DNA of 64,000 nucleotides from Tubulanus polymorphus (GCF_964204645.1 NC_134031.1:12498501-12562500), one strand, 5' to 3'; shown: positions 40,096 through 51,296, numbered from the stretch's first letter. Translations and numbers: made by a program. Notes: generated by a model from the sequence alone, not told the origin.

Positions 40096-41523
40096 ATCGC
40101 CCGCGACAATTCATTAATTTGGTTTTGTCACCCGCGACAAAACAATATTTTGGTTTTGTCGCCCACGACAATTCACCATTTTGGTTTTATCGCCCGCGAC
40201 AATTCATTATTTTGGTTTTATCGCCCGCGACAATTCATTATTTTGGTTTTGTCGCACGCGACAATAGCGACAATTCAAGATTTTGATTTTATCGCCCGCG
40301 ACAATTCATTTTTTGGATTTGTCGCCCACGACAATTCAATATTTTGGTTTTATCGCCCGCGACAATTCATTATTTTGGTTTTATCGCCCGCGACAATTTT
40401 TTTTTCTTTTTGTCGCGGTTTTATCGCCTGCGACACTTCAATATTTTGGTTTTATCGCCTGCGACAATTCATTATTTTGGTTTTATCGCCCGCGACAATT
40501 CATTTTTTTGGTTTTATCGCCCGCGACAATTCATTAGTTTGGTTTTGTTGCCCGCGACAATTGAATATTTTGGTTTTGTCGCCGGCGTCAATTCAATATT
40601 TTGGTTTTATCGCCCACGAAAAATCACTACTTTGGTTTTATCGCCAGCGACAATTCATTATTTTGGTTTTGTCGACCGCGACAATTCTTCTTTTTAGTTT
40701 TGTCGCCCGCGACAATTCATTATTTTGGTTTTGTTGCCTGCGACAATTCACCATTTTGGTTTTGTCGCCCGCGACAATTCACCATTTTGGTTTTGTCACC
40801 CGCGACAATTCACCATTTTGGCTTTGTCACCCGCGACAATTCAATATTTTGGTTTTATCGCCCGCGGCAATTCATTATTTTGGTTTTATCGCCCGCGACA
40901 ATTCATTATTTTGGTTTTGTCACCCGAGACAATTCATCATTTTGGTTTTATCGCCCGCGACAATTCATTATTTTGGTTTTGTCGCCCGCGACAATTCACC
41001 ATTTTGGTTTTGTCGCCTGGACAATTCACCATTTTGGTTTTGTCGCCCGCGACAATTCATTATTTTTGTTTTGTTGCCCCCACAATTCTTTTTTTGGTTT
41101 TGTCGCCCGCGACAATTCATTAGTTTGGTTTTGTCGCCCGCGACAATTCAATATTTTCGTTTTATCGCCCACGACAATTCATTACTTTGGTTTTATCTCC
41201 AGCGACAATTCATTATTTTGGTTTTGTCGCCCGCGACAATTCTTCTTTTCGTTTTGACACCCGCGACAATTCATTATTTTGGTTTTATATTTTGTTTTTG
41301 TCACCCGCGACAATTTTTTTTTTGGTTTTGTCACCCGCGACAATTCATTATTTTGGTTTTATCGCCTGCGACAATTCAATATTTTGGTTTTATCGCCCGC
41401 GATAATTCATTATTTTGGTTTTATTGCCCTGTGACAATTTATTATTTTGGTTTGTCGCACGAGACAATTCATTATTTTGGTTTTATCGCCCGCGACAATT
41501 CATTATTTTGGTTTTGTCGCCCT
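40096..41523 (+). repeat. 31-bp minisatellite right of Pol-2
   Basis: Continuation of the array at 24062-24303, starting with the second ATCGCC. Many units are degenerate; there is a CTTTTTGTCGCGGTTTTATCGCC variant near 40408 that reappears near 42840. Plus-strand open frames up to 465 codons arise from the stop-free unit and are not genes. Confidence 0.92.
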
Positions 41524-42683
41524 AAGAAAATTTTGAAGACGCTTTGATCAATTACCTTGATGATCTTTCGTTTGTATTTGAATCTACCAAAGGTCCATCA
41601 GCATAAGAAAATTGGGTCGATCTGACTCAAGATGGCCGTCCTATGACCTTTTTAGTGCCCAAAAATGTCCATTTTGGCCAGAATTCTAGGTCCTGTAGCT
41701 TCCTACTGGTTTGCCATTTCTCATTGCAATTGCTGATGGATATTCTTTAGAGAGGGATGCTTTATACCTGGGACAGGTATTTTTGATCAGCCAATTATGA
41801 CGCAATTGGCGGCCATCTTGGTGTCATCAGTACTCATTCGTAGGTGGGAAAAAGTTTTTCCACAATTAATTGATACCTAAGCATATTGTGTTACTATATT
41901 CAATTGGAAAGTTGTAGCCCATAATGTGTTCTATGATTTTGGTGAGTTTCAAGGTCATTGGTTTTTGTATATGGCCATCAGGGGGCGTTGAATAATACAA
42001 TAACTTAGTATCGCTATATTATATTTGTACCAAGGCATATTTTGTTACCATGATCGATGGCAAAGTTGTAGTTCATGACATCGTCTATGATTGTGGTGAG
42101 TTTTTAAGGACATTAGTTATTCCATATAGTCACCAGGGGGCGTTGAATAGTAGAAAAGCTTAGTTTTTCCTTATTAGATTGGTACCTAGGCATAGTTTGT
42201 TACCATGATCCATTGCAAAGTTGTAGTTCATGACATCGTCTATGATTGTGGTGAGTTTTTAAGGACATTAGTTATTCCATATAGTCACCAGGGGGCGCTG
42301 AATAGTAGAATGGCTTAGTATTTCCTTATTAGATTGGTACCTAGGCATATTTTGTTCCTATGATCAATTGCAAAGTTGTATTTCATGACATGTACTACGA
42401 TTGTGGTGAGTTTTGAGGTCATTTGGTTTTGCATATGGTCACCAGGGGGCGTTGAATAGTAGAATAACTTAGTATTTCCATATTAAATTGGTAACGAGGC
42501 ATATTTTGTCATCACAATCAATTACAAAATCATAGCTGCTCACATTTTCTATGATTGTGGTGGATTTCAAGGTCATTGGTTTTTGTATATGGTCACTAGA
42601 GGGCGTTATGTATTGAAATTGTTAGATTGTTGAGCATTTGAAACCACTGCCCAAGTGAGCATGGTGTCCCTGGACCCCTAGTT
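41524..42683 (+). repeat. CAGGGGGCG module in CI-3, first copy
   Basis: Homologous to 5840-6984 in CI-1, with five degenerate units of about 153 bp (CAGGGGGCG/C words near 41983, 42135, 42290, 42442 and TAGAGGGCG near 42597). It ends GTGAGCATGGTGTCCCTGG before the next minisatellite block. No gene seen. Confidence 0.8.
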
Positions 42684-43957
42684 TGGTTTTGTCGCCCGCG
42701 ACAATTCATTATTTTGGTTTTGTCGCACGCAACAATTCAATAGTTTGTTTTTGTCGTCTGCGACAATTCATTATTTTGGTTTTATCGCCCGCAACAATTC
42801 ATTATTTTGGTTTTATCGCCCGCGACAATTTTTTGTTCTTTTTGTCGCGGTTTTATCGCCTGCGACACTTCAATATTTTGGTTTTATCGCCTGCGACAAT
42901 TCATTATTTTGGTTTTATCGCCCGCGACAATTCATTTTTTTGGTTTTATCGCCCGCGACAATTCATTAGTTTGGTTTTGTTGCCCGCGACAATTGAATAT
43001 TTTGGTTTTGTCGCCGGCGTCAATTCAATATTTTGGTTTTATCGCCCACGAAAAATCACTACTTTGGTTTTATCGCCAGCGACAATTCATTATTTTGGTT
43101 TTGTCGACCGCGACAATTCTTCTTTTTAGTTTTGTCGCCCGCGACAATTCATTATTTTGGTTTTGTTGCCTGCGACAATTCACCATTTTGGTTTTGTAGC
43201 CCGCGTCAATTCACCATTTTGGTTTTGTCACCCGCGACAATTCACCATTTTGGCTTTGTCACCCGCGACAATTCAATATTTTGGTTTTATCGCCCGCGGC
43301 AATTCATTATTTTGGTTTTATCGCCCGCGACAATTCATTATTTTGGTTTTGTCACCCGAGACAATTCATCATTTTGGTTTTATCGCCCGCGACAATTCAT
43401 TATTTTGGTTTTGTCGCCCGCGACAATTCACCATTTTGGTTTTGTCGCCTGGACAATTCACCATTTTGGTTTTGTCGCCCGCGACAATTCATTATTTTTG
43501 TTTTGTTGCCCCCACAATTCTTTTTTTGGTTTTGTCGCCCGCGACAATTCATTAGTTTGGTTTTGTCGCCCGCGACAATTCAATATTTTCGTTTTATCGC
43601 CCACGACAATTCATTACTTTGGTTTTATCTCCAGCGACAATTCATTATTTTGGTTTTGTCGCCCGCAACAATTCTTCTTTTCGTTTTGACACCCGCGACA
43701 ATTCATTATTTTGGTTTTATATTTTGTTTTTGTCACCCGCGACAATTTTTTTTTTGGTTTTGTCACCCGCGACAATTCATTATTTTGGTTTTATCGCCTG
43801 CGACAATTCAATATTTTGGTTTTATCGCCCGCGATAATTCATTATTTTGGTTTTATTGCCCTGTGACAATTTATTATTTTGGTTTTGTCGCACGAGACAA
43901 TTCATTATTTTGGTTTTATCGCCCGCGACAATTCATTATTTTGGTTTTGTCGGCCGA
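42684..43957 (+). repeat. 31-bp minisatellite, second CI-3 block
   Basis: About 41 units, nearly the same unit by unit as about 40250-41523. It is half of a 2430-bp tandem duplication: ATGGTGTCCCTGGACCCC lies at 42661 and again at 45091. Confidence 0.92.
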
Positions 43958-45112
43958 AGAAAATTTTGAAGACGCTTTGATCAATTACCTTGATCTTTCG
44001 TTTGTATTTGAATCTACCAAAGGCCCATCAGCATAAAAAAATTGGGTCGATCTGACTCAAGATGGCCGTCCTATGACCTTTTTAGTGCCCAAAAATGTCC
44101 ATTTTGGCCAGAATTCTAGGTCCTGTAGCTTCCTACTGGTTTGCCATTTCTCATTGCAATTGCTGATGGATATTCTTTAGAGAGGGATGCTTTATACCTG
44201 GGACAGGTATTTTTGATCAGCCAATTATGACGCAATTGGCGGCCATCTTGGTGTCATCAGTACTCATTCGTAGGTGGGAAAAAGTTTTTCCACAATTAAT
44301 TGATACCTAAGCATATTGTGTTACTATATTCAATTGGAAAGTTGTAGCCCATAACGTGTTCTATGATTTTGGTGAGTTTCAAGGTCATTGGTTTTTGTAT
44401 ATTGCCATCAGGGGGCGTTGAATAATACAATAACTTAGTATCGCTATATTATATTTGTACCAAGGCATATTTTGTTACCATGATCAATGGCAAAGTTGTA
44501 GTTCATGACATCGTCTATGATTGTGGTGAGTTTTTAAGGACATTAGTTATTCCATATAGTCACCAGGGGGCGTTGAATAGTAGAAAAGCTTAGTTTTTCC
44601 TTATTAGATTGGTACCTAGGCATAGTTTGTTACCATGATCCATTGCAAAGTTGTAGTTCATGACATCGTCTATGATTGTGGTGAGTTTTTAAGGACATTA
44701 GTTATTCCATATAGTCACCAGGGGGCGCTGAATAGTAGAATGGCTTAGTATTTCCTTATTAGATTGGTACCTAGGCATATTTTGTTACTATGATCAATTG
44801 CAAAGTTGTATTTCATGACATGTACTACGATTGTGGTGAGTTTTGAGGTCATTTGGTTTTGCATATGGTCACCAGGGGGCGTTGAATAGTAGAATAACTT
44901 AGTATTTCCATATTAAATTGGTAACGAGGCATATTTTGTTATCACAATCAATTACAAAATCATAGCTGCTCACATTTTCTATGATTGTGGTGGATTTCAA
45001 GGTCATTGGTTTTTGTATATGGTCACTAGAGGGCGTTATGTATTGAAATTGTTAGATTGTTGAGCATTTGAAACCACTGCCCAAGTGAGCATGGTGTCCC
45101 TGGACCCCTAGT
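43958..45112 (+). repeat. CAGGGGGCG module in CI-3, second copy
   Basis: Near-identical to 41524-42683, including the GCGCTGAAT variant in the third unit, which marks the duplication as recent. No gene seen. Confidence 0.82.
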
Positions 45113-45420
45113 TTGGTTTTGTCGCCCGCGACAATTCATTATTTTGGTTTTGTCGCACGCAACAATTCAATAGTTTGTTTTTGTCGTCTGCGACAATTCA
45201 TTATTTTGGTTTTATCGCCCGCAACAATTCAATATTTTGGTTTTAACGCCCGCGACAATTCATTATTGTGGTTTTATCGCCCGCGACAATTCATTATTTT
45301 GGTTTTATCGGCCGCGACAATTCATTATTTTTGTTTTGTCGCCCGTGACAATTCAATATTTTGGTTTTGTCACCCGCGACAATTCATAATTTTGGTTTTG
45401 TCGCCCGTGGTTTTGTCGGA
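45113..45420 (+). repeat. 31-bp minisatellite, third CI-3 block
   Basis: About ten units. The first four repeat the order of variants at 42684-42800 (TCGCACGCAACAATTCAATAG, then TCGTCTGCG), showing it begins a third, unfinished copy of the 2430-bp unit. It then diverges and passes into the reverse-transcriptase remnant. Confidence 0.9.
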
Positions 45421-45752
45421 ACATTAAGTTTTTGGTCGAACAGTGTGATAAGGTTGTTTTGGAAATTTACTCGGTCTGGTATATTTTGGATTACTGTGTA
45501 CGTCATTTGTCAGGACATTAAACAGAAGACGACTTAGGATACTACCTTGCGTGACTCCTCTAGTTAGACCGTCTCACTCCAAGATGAGGCGTTCCGTTGA
45601 TTTCGGTTACAAGTTTCCGTTCAGAGATAACTGCTGTGCCATTTGGGCGACCTATCATTGATACTGTTTCCTAATAGCCTGTTCAGTAATGGCTGATGTT
45701 GAGCCTTATCAAATGCTTTGTTGAAATCCACCGTTGAACAGGATTCTAAGAC
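45421..45752 (-). pseudogene. Reverse-transcriptase fragment at the CI-3 end
   Basis: Inverse of the fragment at 13359-13640 with a few differences. On the minus strand it gives FNKAFDKAQHQPLL and later GVTQGSILS-type words. Its edge at 45752 (complement of GTCTTAGAATCC) coincides with the CI-2 edge, so two independent inserts carry the same truncated piece. Stops prevent a continuous frame, and the catalytic YADD box is not seen. Confidence 0.72.
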
Positions 45753-45786
45753 TGTGCAGAAAACCCGTTATCGCTGCTTTGCAGCT
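45753..45786. repeat. Right terminal 34 bp of CI-3
   Basis: It contains CAGAAAACCC, matching the inverse of the left-end AGGGTTTTCTG, and a small hairpin GCTGC-TTT-GCAGC (45773-45785) at the very end. The Pol-1 sequence resumes with the second ATATTT at 45787. These 34 bp are absent from CI-2. Confidence 0.65.
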
Positions 45787-48700
45787 ATATTTCTATATGT
45801 TTTTCTCCAAAAAGTGGTTGTAATACATTATAATAGAATTCATACATTAGTAATTTTGATAATTCTAAAACTGAAGCGCCTACATAGTTTGGTTTATTAA
45901 ATTTCATTGATGTTCTTCTCATCTTAACTGCAGCTAAATTTTCATCAAATATTCTGTTACCAATGAACTTAGGATATGTTTGTAAATGCCTTATCCTTTT
46001 ACCATTACTAACTAACTCAATATCATTTCTATTTCTAATATTTTCACAAGTCTTACCTTAGAATGCATTATTCATTAACTTGAAGAAATCTTTTTCGAAA
46101 TCAGTTTTAGCTTCAGTTCTCTGTTTGGTGTTAAAATCTATATATTTTTCTAACCACTTAGATTGACTGAATGAAATATATCTATGTACTTTTTTGAGAA
46201 CCATTCCTTGTTTTAGATAAAACTTTAACATTCTATAATGTACTACATAATTATATTTATCTTCTTGAGTTACCATTAACTTTTCTGTATGAATATGATT
46301 TTCGGGTTTAATTCTTTTTTGGTAATTTGATAATTCTTCATGAGTTACAGTTTTATGTTCGGGACAGTATGCTAGATTTCTAGATTTAAATTTAATATGT
46401 TCAGGATCTAAATCTACAACAAAAAAGTAACCAGTATCTGAATCATCTGCAATATCTAGAATTCTTTTCTTCCATTAAAATTTATCATTATTTTCATTCT
46501 GTAAAACTTCAGTTAATTCAAATACTCCATAAGGTTGTGGTTCCATCATTGCCCAACCATACAAATTATTTGCATCTATATATAATAACTTATATCCAGG
46601 GTTATCATTTACATTGAAATATCTATCCCCTAATACACCTGAAACTCCTCCTCTTATAGATTTTTCAAATAATAGTAATTGATCTATATTTGTTAACAAA
46701 TCCATTTTTATATCTGTAAATTTCAATCCACAATCCCATGTTAAACCTGGACTTGAATAACAATGACATGGATCAATGTTAAAATATTTTAGGTTTACAT
46801 CTCTAAACCTTTCGAATATATCGGTTAATAATAATACATCTGATTTTAGATATGAATCTACTAATTGTCCATGATTTTCTATTTTGAAATGATTCCAAAT
46901 ATTCAATGTTCTATTATATACTTCATCTTTAACATATTCATTTTTTAATTCATCATAAAATTGTTCCTTTTTAAGTTCAGTTATGTTAAAATCATTATGT
47001 GATTTATAAAATGAATATGGAATTGCGCCTTTATATCTCATTAATTGGAAATCATCATTATTTGGGTAGTGTTGCTTTAATATTTTCAATTCATCATCAA
47101 CTAATGATTTTGATAAGTTATCTAATGAACTATTTAAAAATCTATATGAATCTATAAATCTTAGACAACCAAATTGGAATGATATATAATTCTCAGATGT
47201 TTTAGCTAACATTCTAAATTTATAAGTTGGTATTTTATCTTTTGATCTATTTGAATTTAATCTTTCTATTTCGTTATTAATTTCTTCTATTTTATGGCAT
47301 AACTGTTTGATGAATAAATGTGCATCATATCCTGATAGATTATGAAATATAACTGGTACAAAATTAATTTTCTTAGCTTGTAAGTTACAATTCTCATGTG
47401 CAGCGCCTCTAAACTTTCCGTTCAAATGATCATGGTCTCATACTTTTTTATCTTTATAATTAAATATCTTTTCACAATAATAACATTTACCTGCAAACAC
47501 AAATTCTTCTTTATCTTCTTCTGTCATAATTATTTCTTTATTTTTATTTAACTTTTCATTAAATTTTATTTCATATTCAATTAATAAGTCACAAAAATGA
47601 TTAATAACATTTTCATTTCTATAATGATAATATTCACTTTCAATTAGTTCTGGATAATCAGATTCAATATATAACCCGAAAGCAGCAGCTGATTGATGAA
47701 TCTTTTTAATAGTATTTGTTTTTGGTGGTTCATCTGAAAAATCATTTTCATTAGAATTTAATTTCTTTCTTTTATAATATATTTCTTTTCTATCTTGATC
47801 AGTTAATTCTTTATTTAATGATTCAAAATCTCCATATATAACAAATGGAACTTTATTTTTGTAATCATATTTTTTGAATTCTAATATTTTATCATTTGGT
47901 AAAACTAATTTACAATAATCATGATTTTCACATAATTGTTTATGATTTAATAATGTACTTTCATTACTGAATCTATGTAAACATTTTCTACAAAGATATA
48001 TTTTATGGTGATCATTTTCTGAATTAAGAAATAAATCGATTTGTTTAATCCACATATAATGATTCTCATAATATAGTATATCTATAACATCATTTGAATC
48101 ATAATCTTTTGATAGATATAAAGGTTCTAATGTATAATGTTTTATGTTGTTACCTTTTGTATTTGGTAATTTGATTAAATCAAATACATTTATTCTTAAA
48201 TTATTATCTCTTTCTATCTTTGGGACGTTTTTAATTCTAACAGGATACTTATCTATCTTATAATTATTTTCAAATGGTTTATAATGAGTTTATCTACAAA
48301 TATTATAAGTTGCAGGATGTAAACAACTTATAATTGTCCATAGAAAACATTTATCATCTTCATTTTGTACATTTATTACAGCATTAGTTTTAAATGGTAA
48401 TTTGATATAACTCGATGCTTCAATATCTGGTTCTTTATAATATGATACATTATTTTCATCTATTGGTTTCGATTTAGTTAACTTATTATATTTTGTGTTA
48501 TAAACATGTAAAGTCATAAATATTATTTCATCAAATATTAAACCAGATCCTTCAAAATATTTCTCTTCTATTTTAGTTTTTACTTCATTATAACATTTAT
48601 CTAATTATTCATCTATATGTTGTTTAGATATAAAATGTTGTGAATGAGAATTTATATTATATATTGGTTTATCTTCAGATTTTATGAATTTAACTTTAGA

Positions 48701-49265
48701 AGATATACTTATTTTAGGATATTCAACATCAGTTATTATTTTTATAATATTTTTCATATTTTCTAAATGTTTTTTATTTTCTTCTAATGTTTTTCCTTTA
48801 TGAAATTTAAACTCGATAGCTGCTGGACCAATATCTTTTAAATGCTTCGGTTATCTCTATATCTTTTTTATTATCTAATGAATTAATATAATTTCTTACA
48901 TCTTCCATGTATGGTCTTTTATTGTTTAATTTATTTTTTATGCTTTTAATTGTCTTCTGTTTCTTATCATTATCTTTATCAAAATAATCTTCACCTTAAA
49001 TATCATTATTCATATTTCTAATATGACTTTTAGATTTTAAATGTTCTTTATAATATCTTTTATCACTGAATGATTGATTACATGTATCACATTTGTATGT
49101 TTCCTTTTCATTCTTTAATTCGTCTAAGTTAGTTTCTAATATATCATCTTTATATTCTAATTTCAATTTATTCTCTAAATGTGTTTTAGTTTTATTGTGT
49201 CTTGATTTTTGGGATTTATCTATATCTATATTACATGTTGGGCAGTAGTACTTATTTGCTTCCAT
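45787..49265 (-). pseudogene. POLB: POLB of Pol-1, 5' part, many nonsense mutations
   Basis: It starts at 49265 with the same two-finger N-terminus as Pol-2. Going down the minus strand: a Cys/His region, exonuclease I (VIYGDFESL, about 47830), a CYYCEKIF...RDHDHLNGKFRGAAHENCN zinc motif, exonuclease II (FHNLSGYDAHLF), exonuclease III (YLKSDVLLL), palm motif A (YIDANNLYGWAM) and motif B. It ends at CI-3 just before motif C, which lies at 22660-22679. In-frame stops include one after NNDI, others near 48606, 48294, 47438 (Arg to TGA), 46490, and 46058 (the Tyr of motif B), plus a frameshift near 48838. Confidence 0.9.
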
Positions 49266-49905
49266 TTTAATACTAAATTTTTTATTAAAATTGATTTTAG
49301 AAGTTCAATGATTTATATCATGTATTATTTCAATCACACTTTACTAACACTTTTAATGTTTAAAAATCTAACTCATACAAATATAAATATTGAAATAATG
49401 TTTAAAATATATCTATATATCTATTCTATAAGAGCTTACACTTTTATATTGAATAATCTGTCAATTTAAATGTTATTCATGTATATGATTATTTTAAGAG
49501 TAATAGGGGTAATGGGCTTTCAGGTTAAAGGTTGAATGGTCGAGTTCATTAAAAACAAATATTAAAAGTAATTTAAAACTATAATATATTTTCATAACCG
49601 TGTGCATTTCAGTTGAATAATAGAATAATTATTATTATCAAAATATATTTGATTATGAATTTGTGTATTGTAATAAATCAATTGGTCGCGGAGCGGAGCG
49701 GTAGCGAAGCGGAGCGACCAATTGATTTAATACAATATGCTTTTAAAATTAAAATTATTAATATCTTAGAATAAATATTTAGTTATAATATGAAATTCAC
49801 ACGGTTAAAAAAATATATTATACTTTTAAATTACTTTTAATATTTTGTTTTTCAATGAACTCGACCGTTCGACCTTTGATTTGAAAGCCCATTACCCCTA
49901 TTACT
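49266..49905 (-). repeat. Right TIR of Pol-1 with outer palindrome
   Basis: The outer palindrome 49499-49905 has the same ends and central GGTCGCGGAGCGGAGCGG loop region as Pol-2. The inner part 49317-49437 is homologous, inverted, to 54511-54620 in Pol-4. Unlike in Pol-2 there is no sign that this TIR extends into POLB coding sequence. Confidence 0.85.
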
Positions 49906-50061
49906 TATAACAAAGATAGAAAATCGATGAAAAATACGCTTGAGGAAAATGATATTATTCCACATGATTTACATAATGAATATATGGATAAATTGAAAAA
50001 TAATAAAAGATCAAAATAACTATTCATATTACAACACCCATTTAAATATGAATTTATTTAA
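49906..50061 (+). pseudogene. ATP: 3' end of the packaging ATPase of Pol-3
   Basis: The frame from 49906 reads YNKDRKSMKNTLEENDIIP, homologous to residues 153-171 of Pol-2 ATP. It meets TAA at 50017 and continues in frame through LQHPFKYEFI to the natural end at 50061. Its first six bases are the presumed Pol-1 target duplication. Confidence 0.8.
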
Positions 50062-50268
50062 ACTCAACTAGCTTGTTAATCTAGTTGAATTCTAGTTACA
50101 TTCTAGTTGAAATCTAGTTATTGGTAGTTGAAACAAAAATCAACTAGATTTAACGAGAAATAAATTAAAACAACAATATTTCAACTAGCTTGTTAATTTA
50201 GTTGAATTCTAGTTACATTCTAGTTGAAATCTAGTTGCAACAACACAACTAATTTGTTTGTTATATAA
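50062..50268. repeat. CTAGTTGAA-type repeats upstream of the Pol-3 200-aa gene
   Basis: Two copies of about 100 bp containing TCAACTAGCTTGTTAATYTAG and GAATTCTAGTTACATTCTAG. They are related to the spacer before the same gene in Pol-2 and Pol-4, but more repetitive. Confidence 0.6.
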
Positions 50269-50861
50269 ATGGGAGGTGAAAAGAAAATAAAATCTAAAAA
50301 TGGTGATGTTCCAATTGAAAAAAACTTTAGATGATTTAGGAATAACAGAAACAAAATTAACTCCAGATGATGGTGCTTTAAATAATGTTACACCAAATAG
50401 TAATTATGAATATTATCTTTATTGCAAACATCAATTAGAAATATTAATAGCGTCTGGGAAATGTAAAAATTTTATCGGTAAAAATTTAACTTATAATGAA
50501 TTAGATACAATGAAATCAGATGAAATTATTAGATTATTTAAGATTTATGAAACCGCGAGAACAGCTAGAATTAATGATGCGATATCAGAAAATGTAGTAA
50601 AAGGTTATAGTAAATTATGTATTTATATGCTTCCAATTCAAGATGAAAATAGATAATATGCTGATTTAAAAAATTGATTATTTAGTTATGACTGAATTAA
50701 ATAAATGGATTGGATATTTATCATTTCAATTAGGTGGATTTATGACATTATTATCAACTGGAGTTATAACATTTTCAAATATTGAAAGTAAAAATATTTC
50801 TATAATAAATGAACAAGGTGGAAGAAGTGAAGAAAAAACCGAGAACTCTGAAACAAATTGA
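50269..50861 (+). pseudogene. 200-aa protein homologue of Pol-3, frameshifted
   Basis: It starts MGGEKKIKSKNGDVP. A run of seven A (expected six) shifts the frame near 50325. The main open part is 50300-50656, with YEYYLYCKHQLEILI; a TAA and another indel follow. The hydrophobic segment WIGYLSFQLGGFMTLLSTGVITF is still recognisable. The end overlaps the next gene, as in Pol-2. Confidence 0.72.
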
Positions 50862-51246
50862 ATGGTCTCGGCAATTAGGAATTAAATCACAAGAATATAA
50901 AAAAGCTGTAAAAGAAAAAATCAGTAATAAAAATGGTGAAAATATTGTTATTTCTACTCCTTCTAATAATAGAATATTTGATAAATATCTATATTTTACA
51001 GCTGGATTTGTATTCATTTTGATTGGGTGTAGTTGGTATAAGAAATCAAATAAAATTCATGATATTAATAATTCTGAAACAACTGCTATTAAAAATGAAA
51101 ATACTCCTGAAATTCCAAAATTAACAATAAAAAAATGGATTAATTATTTTAAAATAAATGAAATTCATGTAAATAATGTTCATTTATATGAAATCATTAC
51201 GAGTAATAGGGAATTTAGGCTTCATTTTAGAGGGAGAGAGGTTTAG
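50809..51246 (+). CDS. Small membrane protein of Pol-3, running into the terminus
   Basis: 145 aa: basic start MNKVEEVKKKPRTLKQIEWSR, membrane segment YLYFTAGFVFILIGCSW (about 66-82), charged tail. It is the only open copy of this gene in the window. The last 15 or so residues are encoded by the terminal palindrome, so the natural C-terminus is probably lost. Function unknown. Confidence 0.6.
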   Translation: MNKVEEVKKKPRTLKQIEWSRQLGIKSQEYKKAVKEKISNKNGENIVISTPSNNRIFDKYLYFTAGFVFILIGCSWYKKSNKIHDINNSETTAIKNENTPEIPKLTIKKWINYFKINEIHVNNVHLYEIITSNREFRLHFRGREV

Positions 51247-51296
51247 TGAGCTCGACCTCCGACCTCCTGGTCTGAAAGCGCCATTATCCTATTACT
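51202..51296. repeat. Short Polinton terminal palindrome of Pol-3
   Basis: AGTAATAGGGAATTTAGGC on the left and CCATTATCCTATTACT on the right, with CTCGACCTCCGACC words as in the larger palindromes. Only 95 bp, so the middle is deleted or never expanded. The flanking six bases (ATTACG and GACATA) do not match, so it is not an independent insertion. Confidence 0.7.

Larger units (their letters stand above)
22680..45786 (+). mobile_element. CI-3: composite insert in POLB, with Pol-2 nested inside
   Basis: The left edge is AGGGTTTTCTG (22680) and the right edge GCTGCTTTGCAGCT (45786). ATATTT flanks both sides as a 6-bp direct repeat, and removing the insert restores colinearity with the POLB sequence of Pol-2. 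Without the 15.8-kb Pol-2 and its duplication it is about 7.3 kb. Contents: terminal module, minisatellite (split by Pol-2), CAGGGGGCG module, a 2430-bp tandem repeat of minisatellite plus module, a third minisatellite block, reverse-transcriptase remnant, 34-bp end. No transposase is visible. Confidence 0.8.
1..49905 (+). mobile_element. Pol-1: older Polinton/Maverick, interrupted by three composite inserts
   Basis: Polinton genes occur in a consistent order at 1-2450, 6989-13358, 20452-22679 and 45787-49905. Each break falls where one piece stops and the next resumes when compared with Pol-2. The right terminus is a palindromic repeat ending CCCCTATTACT at 49905. The flank 49906-49911 (TATAAC) lies inside an ATP gene of another Polinton and is the likely right target duplication; the left one is outside the window. 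Visible Pol-1 sequence without inserts is about 15.2 kb, and the HNH, 200-aa and membrane-protein genes plus left TIR should lie upstream. Most genes carry stops or frameshifts, so it is an old, inactive copy. Confidence 0.88.
49906..51296 (+). mobile_element. Pol-3: diverged Polinton remnant, host of the Pol-1 insertion
   Basis: It contains the 3' end of an ATP gene, a CAACTAG-rich spacer, a frameshifted 200-aa homologue and a membrane protein, and ends in a 95-bp terminal palindrome (AGTAATAGGG ... CCTATTACT, 51202-51296). Protein identity to Pol-1/2/4 is clearly lower than among those three. The order ATP, then 200-aa, then membrane protein, then terminus differs from Pol-2, where ATP is last of the four. 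Confidence 0.75.

Noticed and set aside
51202-51296. Independent MITE made of the Polinton terminal palindrome
   Set aside because: The flanks do not show a matching duplication and the sequence directly follows Pol-3 genes, so it is read as Pol-3's terminus.
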